A DNA stretch of 64,000 nucleotides from Euptelea pleiosperma. Taxonomy: Eukaryota; Streptophyta; Magnoliopsida; Ranunculales; Eupteleaceae. The notes beneath the pieces were generated by a model that was given only the letters and a program-made list of their open reading frames with translations, had not been told where the DNA came from and did no database searches. The stretch is from the NCBI GenBank assembly GCA_035048495.1, contig CM068544.1, positions 11,464,138 through 11,528,137 on the forward strand, written 5' to 3'. Of the stretch, positions 34,577-46,621 are shown piece by piece; position 1 is the stretch's first letter; each line of letters starts with the position of its first letter. The translations under genes were made by a program, and so were the position numbers.

Positions 34577-36561
34577 CAACCCCCAACCAGTATATTGCCA
34601 ATCCTTGGCAATTAGTGCGAAATAAATGAGCTTAAAAGGGCTCTGAACATGCTGCACTCTTTTTCATATTAGCTCAGGGAAAATACCGTTCATCAAATCA
34701 TTGAATGGATGCAAAAACAGTTACATGCTAGCGAAGAGTTAGAAAGTTTTGGCAAGACTACAGACTGATAATCATGAACCAGAATAGTTAGACTCTCCGT
34801 GTGTGTGTGTGCTCAACATTCTCATCATCCGATAGTAAAGATTTCCAGATCACCTCTAAGTTTTTATGCCTCGACCTCAAATCTCACATGTTTAGCACTC
34901 AGAATAGAATCACACAAGAAGGGTTTTCTTCTTTTCTCTCAATTTATATGTGAGGAGATGTGTTGATAGATGAAAACAAAGATCTCACATATGTATTATT
35001 TAAAGGAAAGACATCTTTAACAGAAAAAGATCTCATGATTGGAATACCACTTCACTCGGGAATGTCAGATCAAACTCTATAGCTTCCCTTTCTCCAATCT
35101 CCACATTTTATGATCGTACTATCCTAGAATCAAGTAGGACTTTCCTGGGTTGTAATGAGGCTTAGGTCAGGTGTAGAGAGATAAAGGGATACAGGATTTC
35201 AAAGATCTTGAGAGGATATTGCTATTTTCTTGTATTTTTCCTACGGTGTAACACCATTATCTAGTTTTTTTTCCTTTTTTCGTATTTTTCTCTTTTTCTT
35301 GATATTTCTGAGATTGCTCAATTTCTTTTCAGCTCTTTTTCATACTTTCTTTCTATATTTTGTTTTCAGCTTAAATCACTTTTTTTTTTCACGATACACC
35401 TATATCAGTTATTCTTTTGTCCATCTCAAAATAAGGGTAGCCAGTCATGCTTCGTAGCTGGACTGGATTTTAGGTTGATGGGTTTACAAAGAAATGGCTT
35501 TTATAGAAGGGCTCAAGGGATTTCTAGTGAAGTATAATTCAGGTGAGTAAAAAGGCTGAACGGTTCAGATAAATGGCCTAAATCATTTTCTAGGGTTTGC
35601 ACTATCATGTATACTGTCTTGACTGGATACAGAGAAGGTTCTGTTGTAGTAATCCAATTTTTGATGTCGTTCCGAGTTCCATGATAACATAAAAAGGGTA
35701 ATGAGATCTCTCAACGAATATTGCGGACAAGAAGAATAGTGGGTCATCTTGTGACTCAGAATTATTGTATAATCCTCTGAATTGATTAAAGGTTCGAAAG
35801 CTCACTGGGTTAGGTCTCCACAATTATTCTCATAGGATCTCCAGAATTTTTAAACTTAGGATGACTCTGATATTGATAGTGTACAATTGTGCCGAATATG
35901 AGTTTTTCTGAGTTTTCAAACCTGCTGTAGTCACGCCTGACTTGACTCGAAGCTAACTTTAAACAAAAATTGACATCCTCAATACTGACTTAACGAAGGT
36001 TTTTAGCTAAACAAAGTCAGGGTATTTGACACATTTTTGAAATTCTAGAAAACTTTTGGAGAACATCGGAAATAACCCCAAAAATAAGAATTTATTTATT
36101 TATTTTTTATTTTTTATTATCAAAATGAAGACATGAATTGTTGGTAAATACCCGCCCCCAACTAAAATATAGCACCGTCCTCGGTGCTCATGACCGGGAC
36201 ATAAAATGATAAAAAAATCAGTGATGATGATGCAAAGGTGCAGGAAGGATGTTACCAAGTCGGCAGAACTCGACAGTGTGTGGTACCTGATGATAGGAAG
36301 AAGAATGTACCTGCATTTTCAGAGATATAACAGTAATAACAAATGCATGAGACTCATGTACTCTAGGAATACCGGAATTGCCTTTCCGAAAGTGCTAAGT
36401 TTTACGTCTTCAGCCAGATATGACGGGGGTGACAGGCACCCCCAACCAAGTTGGAGCACCGGAGACTGAGTGGATCATCGGTCGACATAGACAGGATCGA
36501 TGAGATCAATTTCGAAAGTCTGAATGAACGACACATCAAGTTCATGGAACTACTTAAGACG
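34577..36561 (-). other. 3' non-coding region of element C with polypurine region
   Basis: About 2 kb between integrase and the 3' LTR holds no convincing frame; Athila-type elements often carry an env-like ORF in this place, and I see none. The minus-strand end next to the LTR reads CTGGTTGGGGGTTG, a G-rich likely polypurine tract (34577-34590). The region is shared with the second copy (46622-48477) and, on the plus strand, with element E (about 59160-61036). Short integrase-tail remnants extend to about 36480. Confidence 0.75.
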
Positions 36562-38185
36562 CTAGCCATTTACTTGTAATGAGGAGTGATCCTTGGGATC
36601 CTCAATAGTGATTGCCCCAAAGGGTGTGACTGCGGTGACAGTATAAGGACCGGTCCACCTAGATTTCAGTTTCCCAGGGAAGAGATGGAGACGAGAATTA
36701 TAAAGAAAGTCCTTCTGTCCTGGATGGAACTCTTTCCTGAGGATGCTCTTGTCATGTATCCACTTCATCTTTATTTTGTAATTCTTGGACAAGTTGTAGG
36801 CATCATTTCTGAGTTCTTCTAACTCATTCATTTGAAGTTTCCTCTCCTCCCCTGCGGTTTCTAGGTCGAAGTTAAGCTTCTTAATGGCCCATAAGGCATG
36901 ATGTTCAATCTCTACCAGAAGATGACAGGGTTTCCCAAAGACCAAACGATAGGGAGACATATTGAGTGGTGTCTTGTAGGCGGTTCTGTACGCCCATAAA
37001 GCATTAGTGAGACGAGTAGACCAGTCTTTACGTGTGGTATTGACTGTCTTCTCCAAGATCTACTTGATCTGATGATTAGAAACATCTACTTGACCACTAG
37101 TCTGCGGATGATAAGCTAGGGCAACCTTGTGGGTTACCCCATACTTTTTCATTAGTGATGGGTGCCCCCATCACTAATGATGGCCTTAGGAGCACTGAAC
37201 CGGGCGAAGATGAACTCCTTTAGGAATTTGACCACTACTTTTGGTCATTGGTCTTGGTGGGAATGGCTTCTATCCATTTGGAGACATAGTCTACCGCAAG
37301 GAGAATGTACTCAAAACCATAGGAAACCGGAAAGGGACCCATGAAGTCGATGCCCCAGATGTCAAATATTTCATTGACCTGGATGGGTGTTAGGGGCATC
37401 ATATTCCTCTGGGAGATGCGGCCTAGATGCTGGCAATTAAGACAGGTTTTACTGTAGATGTGGGCATCTTTAAATAATGTGGGCCAGTAGAATCCGCATT
37501 GTAGCACTTTTTCTGCAGTCTTCTTAGTGCTGAAATGACCACCACAAGGTTGGTCATGACACGAGGACAAGATATTGAGTTGGTCCAACTCAGGGACACA
37601 GAGACGAATGATCTGGTCAGGACAGTATTTATACAAATAAGGGTCATCCCAAGAGTAGTACTTAACTCTTGCTAGGAATTGGCTTTTGTCCTGTTTTGAC
37701 CAGTGTGAAGGCATTTCTTCGGTGACAAGGTAGTTGACAATGTCAGCATACCATGGATGAATGGAGATAGCGAACAGTTGTTCGTCTGGAAAGGTCTCAG
37801 GGATGGGCTGGGTGGCGTAGGATGACTCTAAAGTCAGTCTAGACAAGTGATCAGCCACTACATCCTCAGTTCCTTTCTTATCCTTAATCTCGAGGTCGAA
37901 TTCTTGTAGTAAGAGAATCCATCGAATTAATCGAGGCTTGGTTTCTTTTTTCGACATGAGATAACGAAGGGCTGCATGATCAGTGTACACGACCACCTTA
38001 GTGGCTAAGAGGTACTGACAGAATTTATTAAGGGCGAAGACTACCGCCAGGAGTTCTTTCTCAGTGGTGGAGTAATTCATTTGGGCAGAGTTAAGAGTTT
38101 TGCTCGCGTAGTAGATCACGTGTGACCTTTTGTCAACTCTCTGCCCTAGAACGGCTCCTAACGCGTAGTCAGAAGCATCGCACAT
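36562..38185 (-). pseudogene. RNase H and integrase of element C
   Basis: RNase H starts [15 protein letters not shown] and has [12 protein letters not shown] and [13 protein letters not shown]. Integrase follows with its HHCC zinc finger ([10 protein letters not shown] ... TCLNCQ), the first catalytic aspartate in [11 protein letters not shown] and a conserved [11 protein letters not shown]. The frame stops at 37235-37237 and at TAG 37060-37062. The expected catalytic glutamate of the GQVE motif is aspartate here (GQVDVSN, codon 37084-37086). The C-terminal part (36562-37056) contains [20 protein letters not shown] and [10 protein letters not shown]. Integrase would insert cDNA into the genome; with the stops and the changed active site it cannot be functional. 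Confidence 0.9.
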
Positions 38186-39111
38186 TACCTCGAAAGGTAG
38201 AGTCTAGTCCGGGGGACGGATAATGGGCGCAGCAGTGAGCTCAGTTTTGAGACGCTCAAATGCCATGACACAGTCAGCATTAAAGTCGAAAGGACTATCT
38301 TTAGCCAGAAGATGGGACAGAGGTCTAGCAATTTGAGAGAAGTCCTTGATGAATCGCCTATAGAATCCTCCGTGTCCCAAAAAGGACCGGATGTCACGTA
38401 CGGACTTAGGAATGGGCAAGGTCGAGATGATATCGATTTTAGCTTTGTCGACCTCAATGCCCCGATGGGAAATAAAACTATGCCTTTCTTTACCATGAAG
38501 TGACATTTCTCCCAATTGAGGACAAGTCGCTTGTCCTGACAACGTTGAAGTACAAGCCCTAGATGGTTCAGACAGTCATCAAAGGATGACCCAAAAACTG
38601 AGAAGTCGTCCATAAAGACTTCGAGGAATTTTTCCACCATGTTAGAGAATATGCTCATCATACACCTTTGAAAGGTTGCGGGTGCATTGCAAAGGCCAAA
38701 GGGCATGCGCTTGTAGGCAAAAGTGCCAAAGGGACAGGTGAAAGTTGTCTTATCGTGATCCTCAGGGGCGATGGGTATTTGATTATACCCTGAGTAACCA
38801 TCGAGGAAGCGGTAATAGGAGTGACCTGCTAGTCTCTCCAACATTTGGTCTATGAAGGGTAAAGGAAAATGGTCCTTCCTAGTGTTGGTGTTGAGTCGTC
38901 GGTAATCGATGCAGACTCTCCACCCTTTCTTCAGGCGTTGGGTGACCATTTCCTTGTTCTTATTTTCCACAACTGTGAATCCTACCTTTTTAGGGACGAC
39001 ATGAATAGGACTCACCCATTTGCTATCGGAGATGGGGTAAATGATACCCGCATCTAACAGTTTAAGGACCTCGTCCCGGATTACATTCTTCAAGACGGGG
39101 TTCAACCTCCT
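38186..39111 (-). pseudogene. Reverse transcriptase of element C, frameshifted
   Basis: The first part of the frame has CIDYRRLNTNTR, FLDGYSGYNQI, RMPFGLCNAPATFQRCM and the catalytic FMDDFSVFG. After WEKCHFMVKKGIVL a deletion of about 10 bases near 38480, compared with the copy at about 4370, shifts the frame. The thumb/connection part (ISHRGIEVDKAKIDI, RSFLGHGGFYRRFI) continues in another frame to TAG 38204-38206, a TGG to TAG change. The protein before it ends at TAG 39112-39114, a CAG to TAG change in the otherwise continuous protease-RT frame. Confidence 0.9.
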
Positions 39112-42100
39112 CTAGTGTTCTCGAGAGGTTTTGGATTCATCCTCGAGATAGATGTGATGTTGGCACACCGAGGGGTCTATGCCTCGAATATCATCTATAG
39201 TCCAACCTTTCGCAGATTTGTGCTCGTTGAGCAGCTCGAGAAGTTTCTTACGTTCACTCTCAGACAAAGCGGAAGCAATAATGACAGGGTAGGTTTCCTT
39301 AGGACCAAGATAAGCATAGGAAAGATCTATTGGAAGTTGCTTGAGCTCCAATGTTGGAGCAGATGGAATTGAAGTAGGTGTCACAGAAGACACGGATTGA
39401 AGAGCTTTGACTTCAGTAGTAAAAGGAAGGATGGGTTCTCTGGCCATGGTTATCAGAGGCTCGAACTCGATGAGTGGAGCGGGGATCTCTATCTGTGGAG
39501 CAGTTTCCAAAAGATCATTGAGATCAGAAATGGCTGACTCTGTGGCAAAGTCAGCTCCAAAATGTTCTAGACACTGCTTAAGAATATCTTCGGTGGAGTT
39601 CGGGATTAGACTCTCAACGGCACACATTGCATCGGTCACTTCGCGATCGGTATCCTGTTGCATTAGACGAAAGATATTGACCTTAGCTTTGAGGTTTCTG
39701 AAAGCAATGGACATGTTTCTGTCCCGGCACCAGATGTGTGCATTCGCGGTGGCAAGGAAAGGACGGCCTAAGATGACCGGAATGCGATTATCCTCACACG
39801 GCTCGGTGTCGAGAATGATAAAGTCCACAGGATAATAAAAGTCAGTGACTTTTACTAGGACATCTTCAATGATTCCTCTTGGAATCTTGATGGACTGATC
39901 AGCCAATTTCAGTGTGACATTGGTAGGCTTCATATCTTTCAGTCCTAACTGCTGATATACCGAGAATGGTATGAGGTTAACGCTAGTCCCTAAATCTAGC
40001 AAGGCAGTGCAGCTAAAGTTGTCTCCAATTTCACATTAGATAGTTGGGCTACCTGGATCCTTGTGTTTGATCACACTTTTGCGTTGAATGAACACAGTAG
40101 CTTTTTTGGCCAAGAAGGCAGCTTTGGGTACATGCGTACGCCGCTTAACTGTGCACAAGTCCTTGAGGAATTTGGCATAGGAGGAGATTTGCTTGATAGC
40201 AGAAAGAAATGGGATATTGATCTGGATGTCTTTAAAGACGTCTAAGATCTCTGAGAATTGCTGATCCCGCTTATCTTGGACAAGTCTGTCCGGGAAGGGA
40301 GGCTTTACTCGACAAATGGATTTGTCTTTAGCCTTCGATTTCTGCACAGGGATAGCTGATGTTGGTGCAGAGGTAGAAGAAGCAGAGGTAGGATTGGTAC
40401 TAGTTTTCTCTGTACGAGTGATGGGTGCCGGAGATGGCACCGGCGGTGGTTGGACTCCCATGTCCACAGTTTTTCCAGATCGTAGGGTGGTTACAGCTTG
40501 CACTTCCCCTTGACAATTCTTATTCTGGCTCTGAGATTGGGAACTGATCTCATATACTGCCCCTTTGGCATTTCCTTTTGGGTTAGCGATGGGTTGGCTA
40601 GGGAAGATGCCTTTAGCTTTCTCAGCTTCCAGGTTGCCTAAGCGTTGCTTTAGACGAATCATGGATTGTTGTTGCTGTTGCTCTAGGCGTTGCATAGATT
40701 GTTGTTGCTGAGTAATGAGTTGAGCTAGAAGGTCCTCGATACCAGATTTGGGGACCGACTGTTGGGGGGCAGCTAATGGGAGCTGATGCACCAATTCGCG
40801 ACTCGAGCTTATCGGGGCATTATAGTTATAGGCTGGAGAATTAGTTGGGACAATCGGTTGGTTCTGAAAGGTCTGTGGGACTCTTTGCTGATTCTGAAAT
40901 GTGCTCGGTTGTCCAGAGTATTGACCCTGTTGGAACTGCTGGTTTTGAGTAGATGGGTACTGACTCTGCTGGTATTGTCCCTGATTGAATTGTCTATTGG
41001 GTTGATTGAACCTAGGAGGATACATGCCCTGAGGTTGACGCAGAGGTTGAGCTGGCGGTTGAGTAGACTGAGGCCTCCTAGAGAAGTTAGGGTGATTTCT
41101 CGTGTCAGGATGATAAGATTGACTATACGAGTTCTGAGTGGGTGGTTTGTATGTGCTGAAAGCACAAACTTCTTCTTGAAGAGGATTTGACCATCCTTCA
41201 TTCAAAGGACAATGCTCAGTAGTATGGGAGGGTTGCAGACAGAGGGTGCAGGATTCCATAGGGCTCTCATGTCCCACAGCCAGTGCCGAGACTGACTTGT
41301 TGAGTAGGCTTTTGTACAGACACAGCCAGTGCCGAGACTGACTTGCTCAACTCTTGAATGACAGATCGAAGCTCAGTGTCTGCTGTAGCATCATGTGCCT
41401 TGGTGGTCCTTTGGACTGAAGTGGTTCGACTAAACTCTGAGTCAGTCGTCCAATGTTGAGAGTTTTCTCCTAACTCTCCCAAGAATTTGTATGCATCGGT
41501 CGGAGTTTGGTGCAGGAATTTTTCTTGGCACATTGACTCTACCATGGTCCAGGACTCATCAGTAAGTCCCTTGTAGAAGACATGGACAAGATTGCCTTTG
41601 TCGATGCTATGGTGGGGACACTTAGTCAGGTAGTCTTGGAATCTATCCCACGCTTCGAAAAATTTCTCATCGGACTTCTGTCGAAAGTCCTGGATGAGTT
41701 GCTTCATTTGGTTAGTCCGAGTCATGGGGTAGAATTTAGACATGAATTTGCCCACCAACTCTTTCCAACTGCTGATTAAATCAGCAGGTAAGGAGTAGAG
41801 CCAATCTGAGGCTCGGTCTTTGAGCGAGAATGGGAAAACTCACAGACGCACATTGTCATCATCGAGGTTCTGATTTTTGAAAAGTAAGATGACATGCTGG
41901 AATTCCCTAATATGGGAATATGGGTCTTCTCTTGGGAGACCACGAAAGGTTGGCAGCATTTGGATCGTCTGCGGCCTGATATCAAACTGTACCGCCGTAG
42001 TATGTGGGAGAACAATGCAAGTCGGCGGATTAGCAGAGATAGGGGCAAACGTCTCGATAAGAGGTCGTTCTACTGCCATGACTACAAAGGTAGTAGTACT

Positions 42101-42211
42101 GGGGGAGGCGGGTGGGGAAAGAGATTGGGAAGAATTCAGTAGAGGATCCACTGTAGGTACGTGATTCTCAGATCGAATCAAGCGCTTGTTCGGACGAGTC
42201 CAAACGGGCAT
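39112..42211 (-). pseudogene. gag and protease of element C
   Basis: Gag starts at ATG 42211 (MPVWTRPNKRLIRSENH), continues through FRGLPREDPYSHIREF and meets TGA 41840-41842 (CGA to TGA against copy B). The capsid-like part follows (LVGKFMSKFYPM, HSIDKGNLVHVFY). A local duplication at about 41275-41345 breaks the frame before the zinc knuckle CTLCLQPSHTTEHC. A Q/N-rich linker and the region before the protease end at TAA 40036-40038 (CAA to TAA). The protease (LDLGTSVNLIPFSVY) lies at 40002 downward. DLGTS replaces the DLGAS of copy B. Confidence 0.9.
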
Positions 42212-43956
42212 ACGCTAATGAGACAAGCTCTATACTTGACAAAAAGTTGCCAGAGACGAACACTATCCTAAATGATGCACACCAAGCATAGATAATCCTA
42301 TTCGAAGCAATCAGGATATATTTTAGGAATTATCTTTGTTAGTTTTGGGGCTAGAGTAGATTATGACAGTGGGCGGACCACTGGTTTATCTTTTAACCGC
42401 CGGACTAACTATTTTGCACTCAGAGGTTCTCACCAGGCTACACTTTTCAGAGCGAATCCTTTAGTACTAACTCTAGTTAACAACAAAGCAATCCGAAGCC
42501 TAGACAGACGTACGGCACAATGGCTGACTTAAGTACGTCCCAGACTAACCGGATTGGTCAAGTGGATAAGAAGAGTGTTCCCTCGGGTTAAGCTAGGGTT
42601 GATGCGTGTTCCTAGTCCACACGCAACTAACCGTCGAATAGTCCAATAAGATGCCACGTTGAGCTCAGTGTACTTGAGTAGCGGGGACTTATTGGTGTGT
42701 TAGACAACAGGGACCCGCGCTCGTGGTCTTATTGTGATTGGATGTTAAGCGGGTTCACTTTGTGTGGATTTTTCCTCGAACACCGGGCTAATTGGCTCTA
42801 CTTCTTGATTCTTTTTAATTAAATGGAGCCTTGGGATCAAATCAGATGGAATGATGAGGTGGGTGATGAAATCCCACCAGTTGTAAAAGAGCTGGGTTTG
42901 CTCGATTAATGTTCAATTATTAATGGCCATGCCACGCAAGTCGAATAATATGCATGCGAAAGCAAATAGACAAGCGGCAATGATTCACCCAAATTGCTCT
43001 GTATCGCACTCAAGGCGAGGATACAGACTTACCTCCCGTGGGCCACGGCACGGGGTCGACTCCGTAGGTTAGGGAGGGGTATCCTAATGGGCTTGGGCCC
43101 GACTCCACCTCTTTGAGCTTTCGCTCCCTACCCACACTGGATCGTGTTCCTTTCGCTCCCAACCCACACTGGATCGCGTTACTGCAGAAAAGTTAGATCA
43201 AACGGTATAGGTATTCGGGATTCTATTTGGAAGATCCTTGCCTTTTTAGGGTTTACAGAACAAGCACTGGATTTAGGCAAGTTTTTGAATGAGGTTCCAA
43301 AGTCGAGATGGGTTAAAATTTAGGAATTCCCAGATTGGAAAATACCTAGATTGGAAAGTGTCCCGAACTGTGGAGATCTTCCAAGAGAGATTTGATTGCG
43401 AGATCCCTTACAATTTTGGGAAATTTCTCAAAATTGAAATTCTGCTAGATTTGGGGTGTTTCCTTTTGCAGACTTTTCCAAATTCGGAAGATTTCTAAAG
43501 ATAGAAATTCTTCTAAAGAGGAAACTTCTAAGAGGGGAAACCCTAATTAAGCAGAGTTTCAAGATTTTGGAATCTTTCCAAAAATCGCAAATCCTTGATT
43601 GGTGATTTTTAAAAATCTGCAGAATATAAAACCCTAATTTTTTTGAATTTTGAATTTTTATTTTTTTTGGTAATTTCCACTTAATCTAGGGTTTCTAAAA
43701 AAACCCTAGAACAAGATCTAGCAGTTATTTGGAAAGTAGTAAAATTCCTAAATTATTACAACTTTGCACTCATCCTTTCGAGGCATTAAAAATAGTAATT
43801 TAAAAACTGCTAAAAATAACTAAAAATCAAAAATAGAAAGTTTCCCGAAAAGGTCAGGCTGTCCAAATTGAGCAGCTTTTCGCTTCAGTAACTTTCCAAT
43901 TCCGTCTTTACGTCCTTTTTCGCACTCCCGAACACCCGAGCGGCAGCGGCGCCATT
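42212..43956 (-). other. 5' leader of element C with primer binding site
   Basis: Untranslated leader parallel to 12199-13908. The primer site 43941-43954 reads TGGCGCCGCTGCCG on the minus strand, two bases from the LTR. A short local duplication (about 43132-43185, TTTCGCTCCC and CACACTGGATCG repeated) distinguishes it from leader B. No conserved frame. Confidence 0.8.
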
Positions 43957-46621
43957 TGAAAGTAGGGTTTTTTCGTGTCGTCGAATCGGAAACCCCGGTT
44001 TCAACACATTTTTTAATTTGATCCGATTATCCTGCAAAATTTTAGAGATTCGTATAGGGATTTGTGTCGGATGTCGATCCGCAGTCGGGATAAGTTAGCG
44101 CAAACAAGAACATGAAATGACGGCTTTCTTTATAGAAATTGCTCTGAAATCAATGTAGGGGTGAGAATGGTGATGATGGGATTATGGATTCAAAATACTT
44201 TTCTGAAGATCAATTGTCAAGTACGAACAAGAAACTAACAAGATTTGCATAAAAATATCACTCTTTTATTAATTCAAATCAATTCCATTACATCCAAATA
44301 AAGTCAAATAAAAGCATGAGATCTAACTATAAAGCCGTAAAAGAAGATGTAGAGAGAAAAGAAAAAAAGAAAAAAGAAAAAAAGAGATACAGAATTCTAG
44401 AGTGAGAAGTCTTAGGACTACCTAAAGATAGAGAGGGAAGACTAGAAAGAGAAAAAGATAAAAGTAGAGAGAGAAAATGAGTTTTGAAGGAAAACAAACC
44501 TAGAAAGAGAATGAGAGGGCTAGAGAGAGAAAATGGTGAGAACCTAGAGATAGAAGGTATAGAGGCACTAGAGAGAGAAAAAGAAGAGGGTGTTAGAAAG
44601 AGAAAAGAGAAGAAAGAGGAAAGGAACTCACCATTGGAGCTTTCCTAGACTTGGCCAAGTGCATGGCCGTGGTGGTGGTGCTTGAGGTCTGTTCATGTCC
44701 AAGAGGAGGATTCATGGGTGGCTCACGACCAAATGGCTCAAGGAGGAGAAGATGGTGTTGTTGCTTGCAACACCATAATCTAATGGTGATGGCGGTACTT
44801 GAGGAGGAGGTTCCAGGCGGTTTTTTTTTTTTTGAAACCCGTTGCAGATCTACAACTTGAAGGGGAGGCTCGTTAAAGCTGAGCACGGTGGTGTCTTACT
44901 TTATGGTGACCCACCGGTGGAGGGAGGAGATGGACACTACGGCGGTGATCAGAGTTGCAAGTATGATGGGTAGGAGCGAAAGAGGAAAATGGACCTGCTG
45001 GAGTTGCAGGTCCGTTTGGCACTCCTTGAGAAGAAGATAAGCACGTCTGTGGTGATGATGTGAACGCACACAGGTTGAAAAGAATCGGCCGGAGTTACAA
45101 ACCTGTAACTCCGGCGAAGAAAAAGAAGAAGAAGAAGAGAAGAAGAAGAGGATGAGGAAGAGGAAGACAAACCTGAGATCGTGCCGGAAACGTGACTGAA
45201 GATGTGCAGGAGATGTACGTTCGAAAAGGCGCCGGAGTTGCAGCGGTGACCGGCGTTTGGAGAGGGAGGCGGTGCTGTCTTGCAGGAGTAGCCGTGTGAA
45301 ACCTTGTGCTGCAACCAGGCAGTCGTGGCTGGATGATGGGCTGCACCAGGCGGTCGTGGATGGACTGTGGAGGAGTTGCAGCGAAGGGGCAGGGGTGTAG
45401 ATGCTTGGTGGAGCAGCTCGCCGGAGAAGAGAAGGGAGAAGAAGAAGATGAAGAAGAGGAAGAAGAGAAAGTGGAGAAAAGAAGGAGGAGAAGGGGGAAA
45501 ACATGGGGGGGAAGGTTTTGGGGAAAGAGAGGAGAAGAAAGGAGGGGGATTAGGTTTCCAAAGAACCCTTCTCCTTCCCCTTTTCAAGCTCCCTAGTTTC
45601 CATTAATGGAAATTAGGGAATTTTTTAAATAAATTTTTTTTTTTTTAATAAGTAAAACACTACTTTTCTTTGGGGAATTTCCCCATTTATTGGACCCCCC
45701 ATTTTTTAAAATTTAATTAAAATTATTTTAAAATTCACGGGGTCCACTAACTGGTCGGATAGCAGGTCGATGATGATGGGCCCGGCTACTGGCCCACATG
45801 GATTGATGATGTCCATCGTCTCACAAGATGATGTGACAGACAGTCTGATGGCAATCAGATGGATGGTGACTTGATTGGGACCCAGATTGGTAGATCGACA
45901 GATCTAGAGAGATCCAATAGTCCGGTGGAAGATCCAACGGTCCGATTGAAGATCCAACAGTCAGAAAACTAAGGGAGATGAGATAGAGCCAATGGGCAGG
46001 AGTTCTGGGTTTAGGTCAGTAGATTCGAGGACCGAGAGATGAAAAGAGAGAGAATAAGGAGAGATGAGAGAGAAAATATCAGAAAATGGAGATAAAAGTA
46101 TTGGCAGAGGGTCTAGAACCCTGGTCTTCACTGTGACCATCCTCACACTTCTCCAGTAGAGTAGACTATCATTCTTTGCTGACTCAGGTGGCTTTAAACG
46201 CTTTGGTCCGTCTCTTGGTCATTGGCTCTCCTGCTCTCGTCGTTCTTTGGGTCGGCTTTTCGGTCCTCTTATTCAGCTCATATTTGGCCCATATCTTCTA
46301 GTCATAGCATGTGGGCTCTTTAAGCTTTGATAATGGGCTTTCCTGATCAATGTGGGCTCGCAAGTCTCGAGAATTATCCCATCGGGGTTTCCTACGACAG
46401 AAGTAGCGCGTAATGAGACTTTATCAGAACGACTCAATGTCTAGACTTCCAAAAATGTGTTTAATTCATGCAAATATACCATTTCGTCCAGAAAAGTGTG
46501 TTCTACGCAACAAAAGATACTCTTACGTAGAAAAGTAGATAAATAGAGTATTTTAACATAGGAGAGTGTGAAAACGCTTAGAAGATAATAGTGAAAAATA
46601 CGCACTTTTAAGCGAATATCA
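43957..46621 (-). repeat. 5' LTR of element C (2665 bp)
   Basis: Bounded by TG at 43957 and CA at 46621, with the primer site at its left. Same internal layout as the 3' LTR: hairpins 44991-45013 and 45089-45114, the latter again with the GTTACA/TGTAAC pair; T-arm-like site 46109-46121; three 20-bp GATCCAACGGTC repeats (45909-45962). Immediately right of it the internal 3' end of a second copy begins, so this LTR also acts as 3' LTR of that copy. Confidence 0.92.

Larger units (their letters stand above)
31920..46621 (-). mobile_element. Gypsy element C: structurally complete, coding region mutated
   Basis: A 14.7-kb minus-strand element: 5' LTR 43957-46621, primer site 43941-43954, leader, gag, protease, RT, RNase H, integrase, a non-coding 3' region, and 3' LTR 31920-34576. 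The domain order (integrase last) is that of Ty3/gypsy. The two LTRs differ at about 2% of sites in the first 190 bp compared. It inserted into the LTR of the copia relic on the left. On the right it continues directly into the 3' end of a second copy (46622-48477), so no target duplication can be tested. Confidence 0.9.

Noticed and set aside
34577..36561. Possible env-like gene between integrase and 3' LTR of element C
   Set aside because: Only short frames, no signal peptide or membrane segment conserved between C, its neighbour copy and E.
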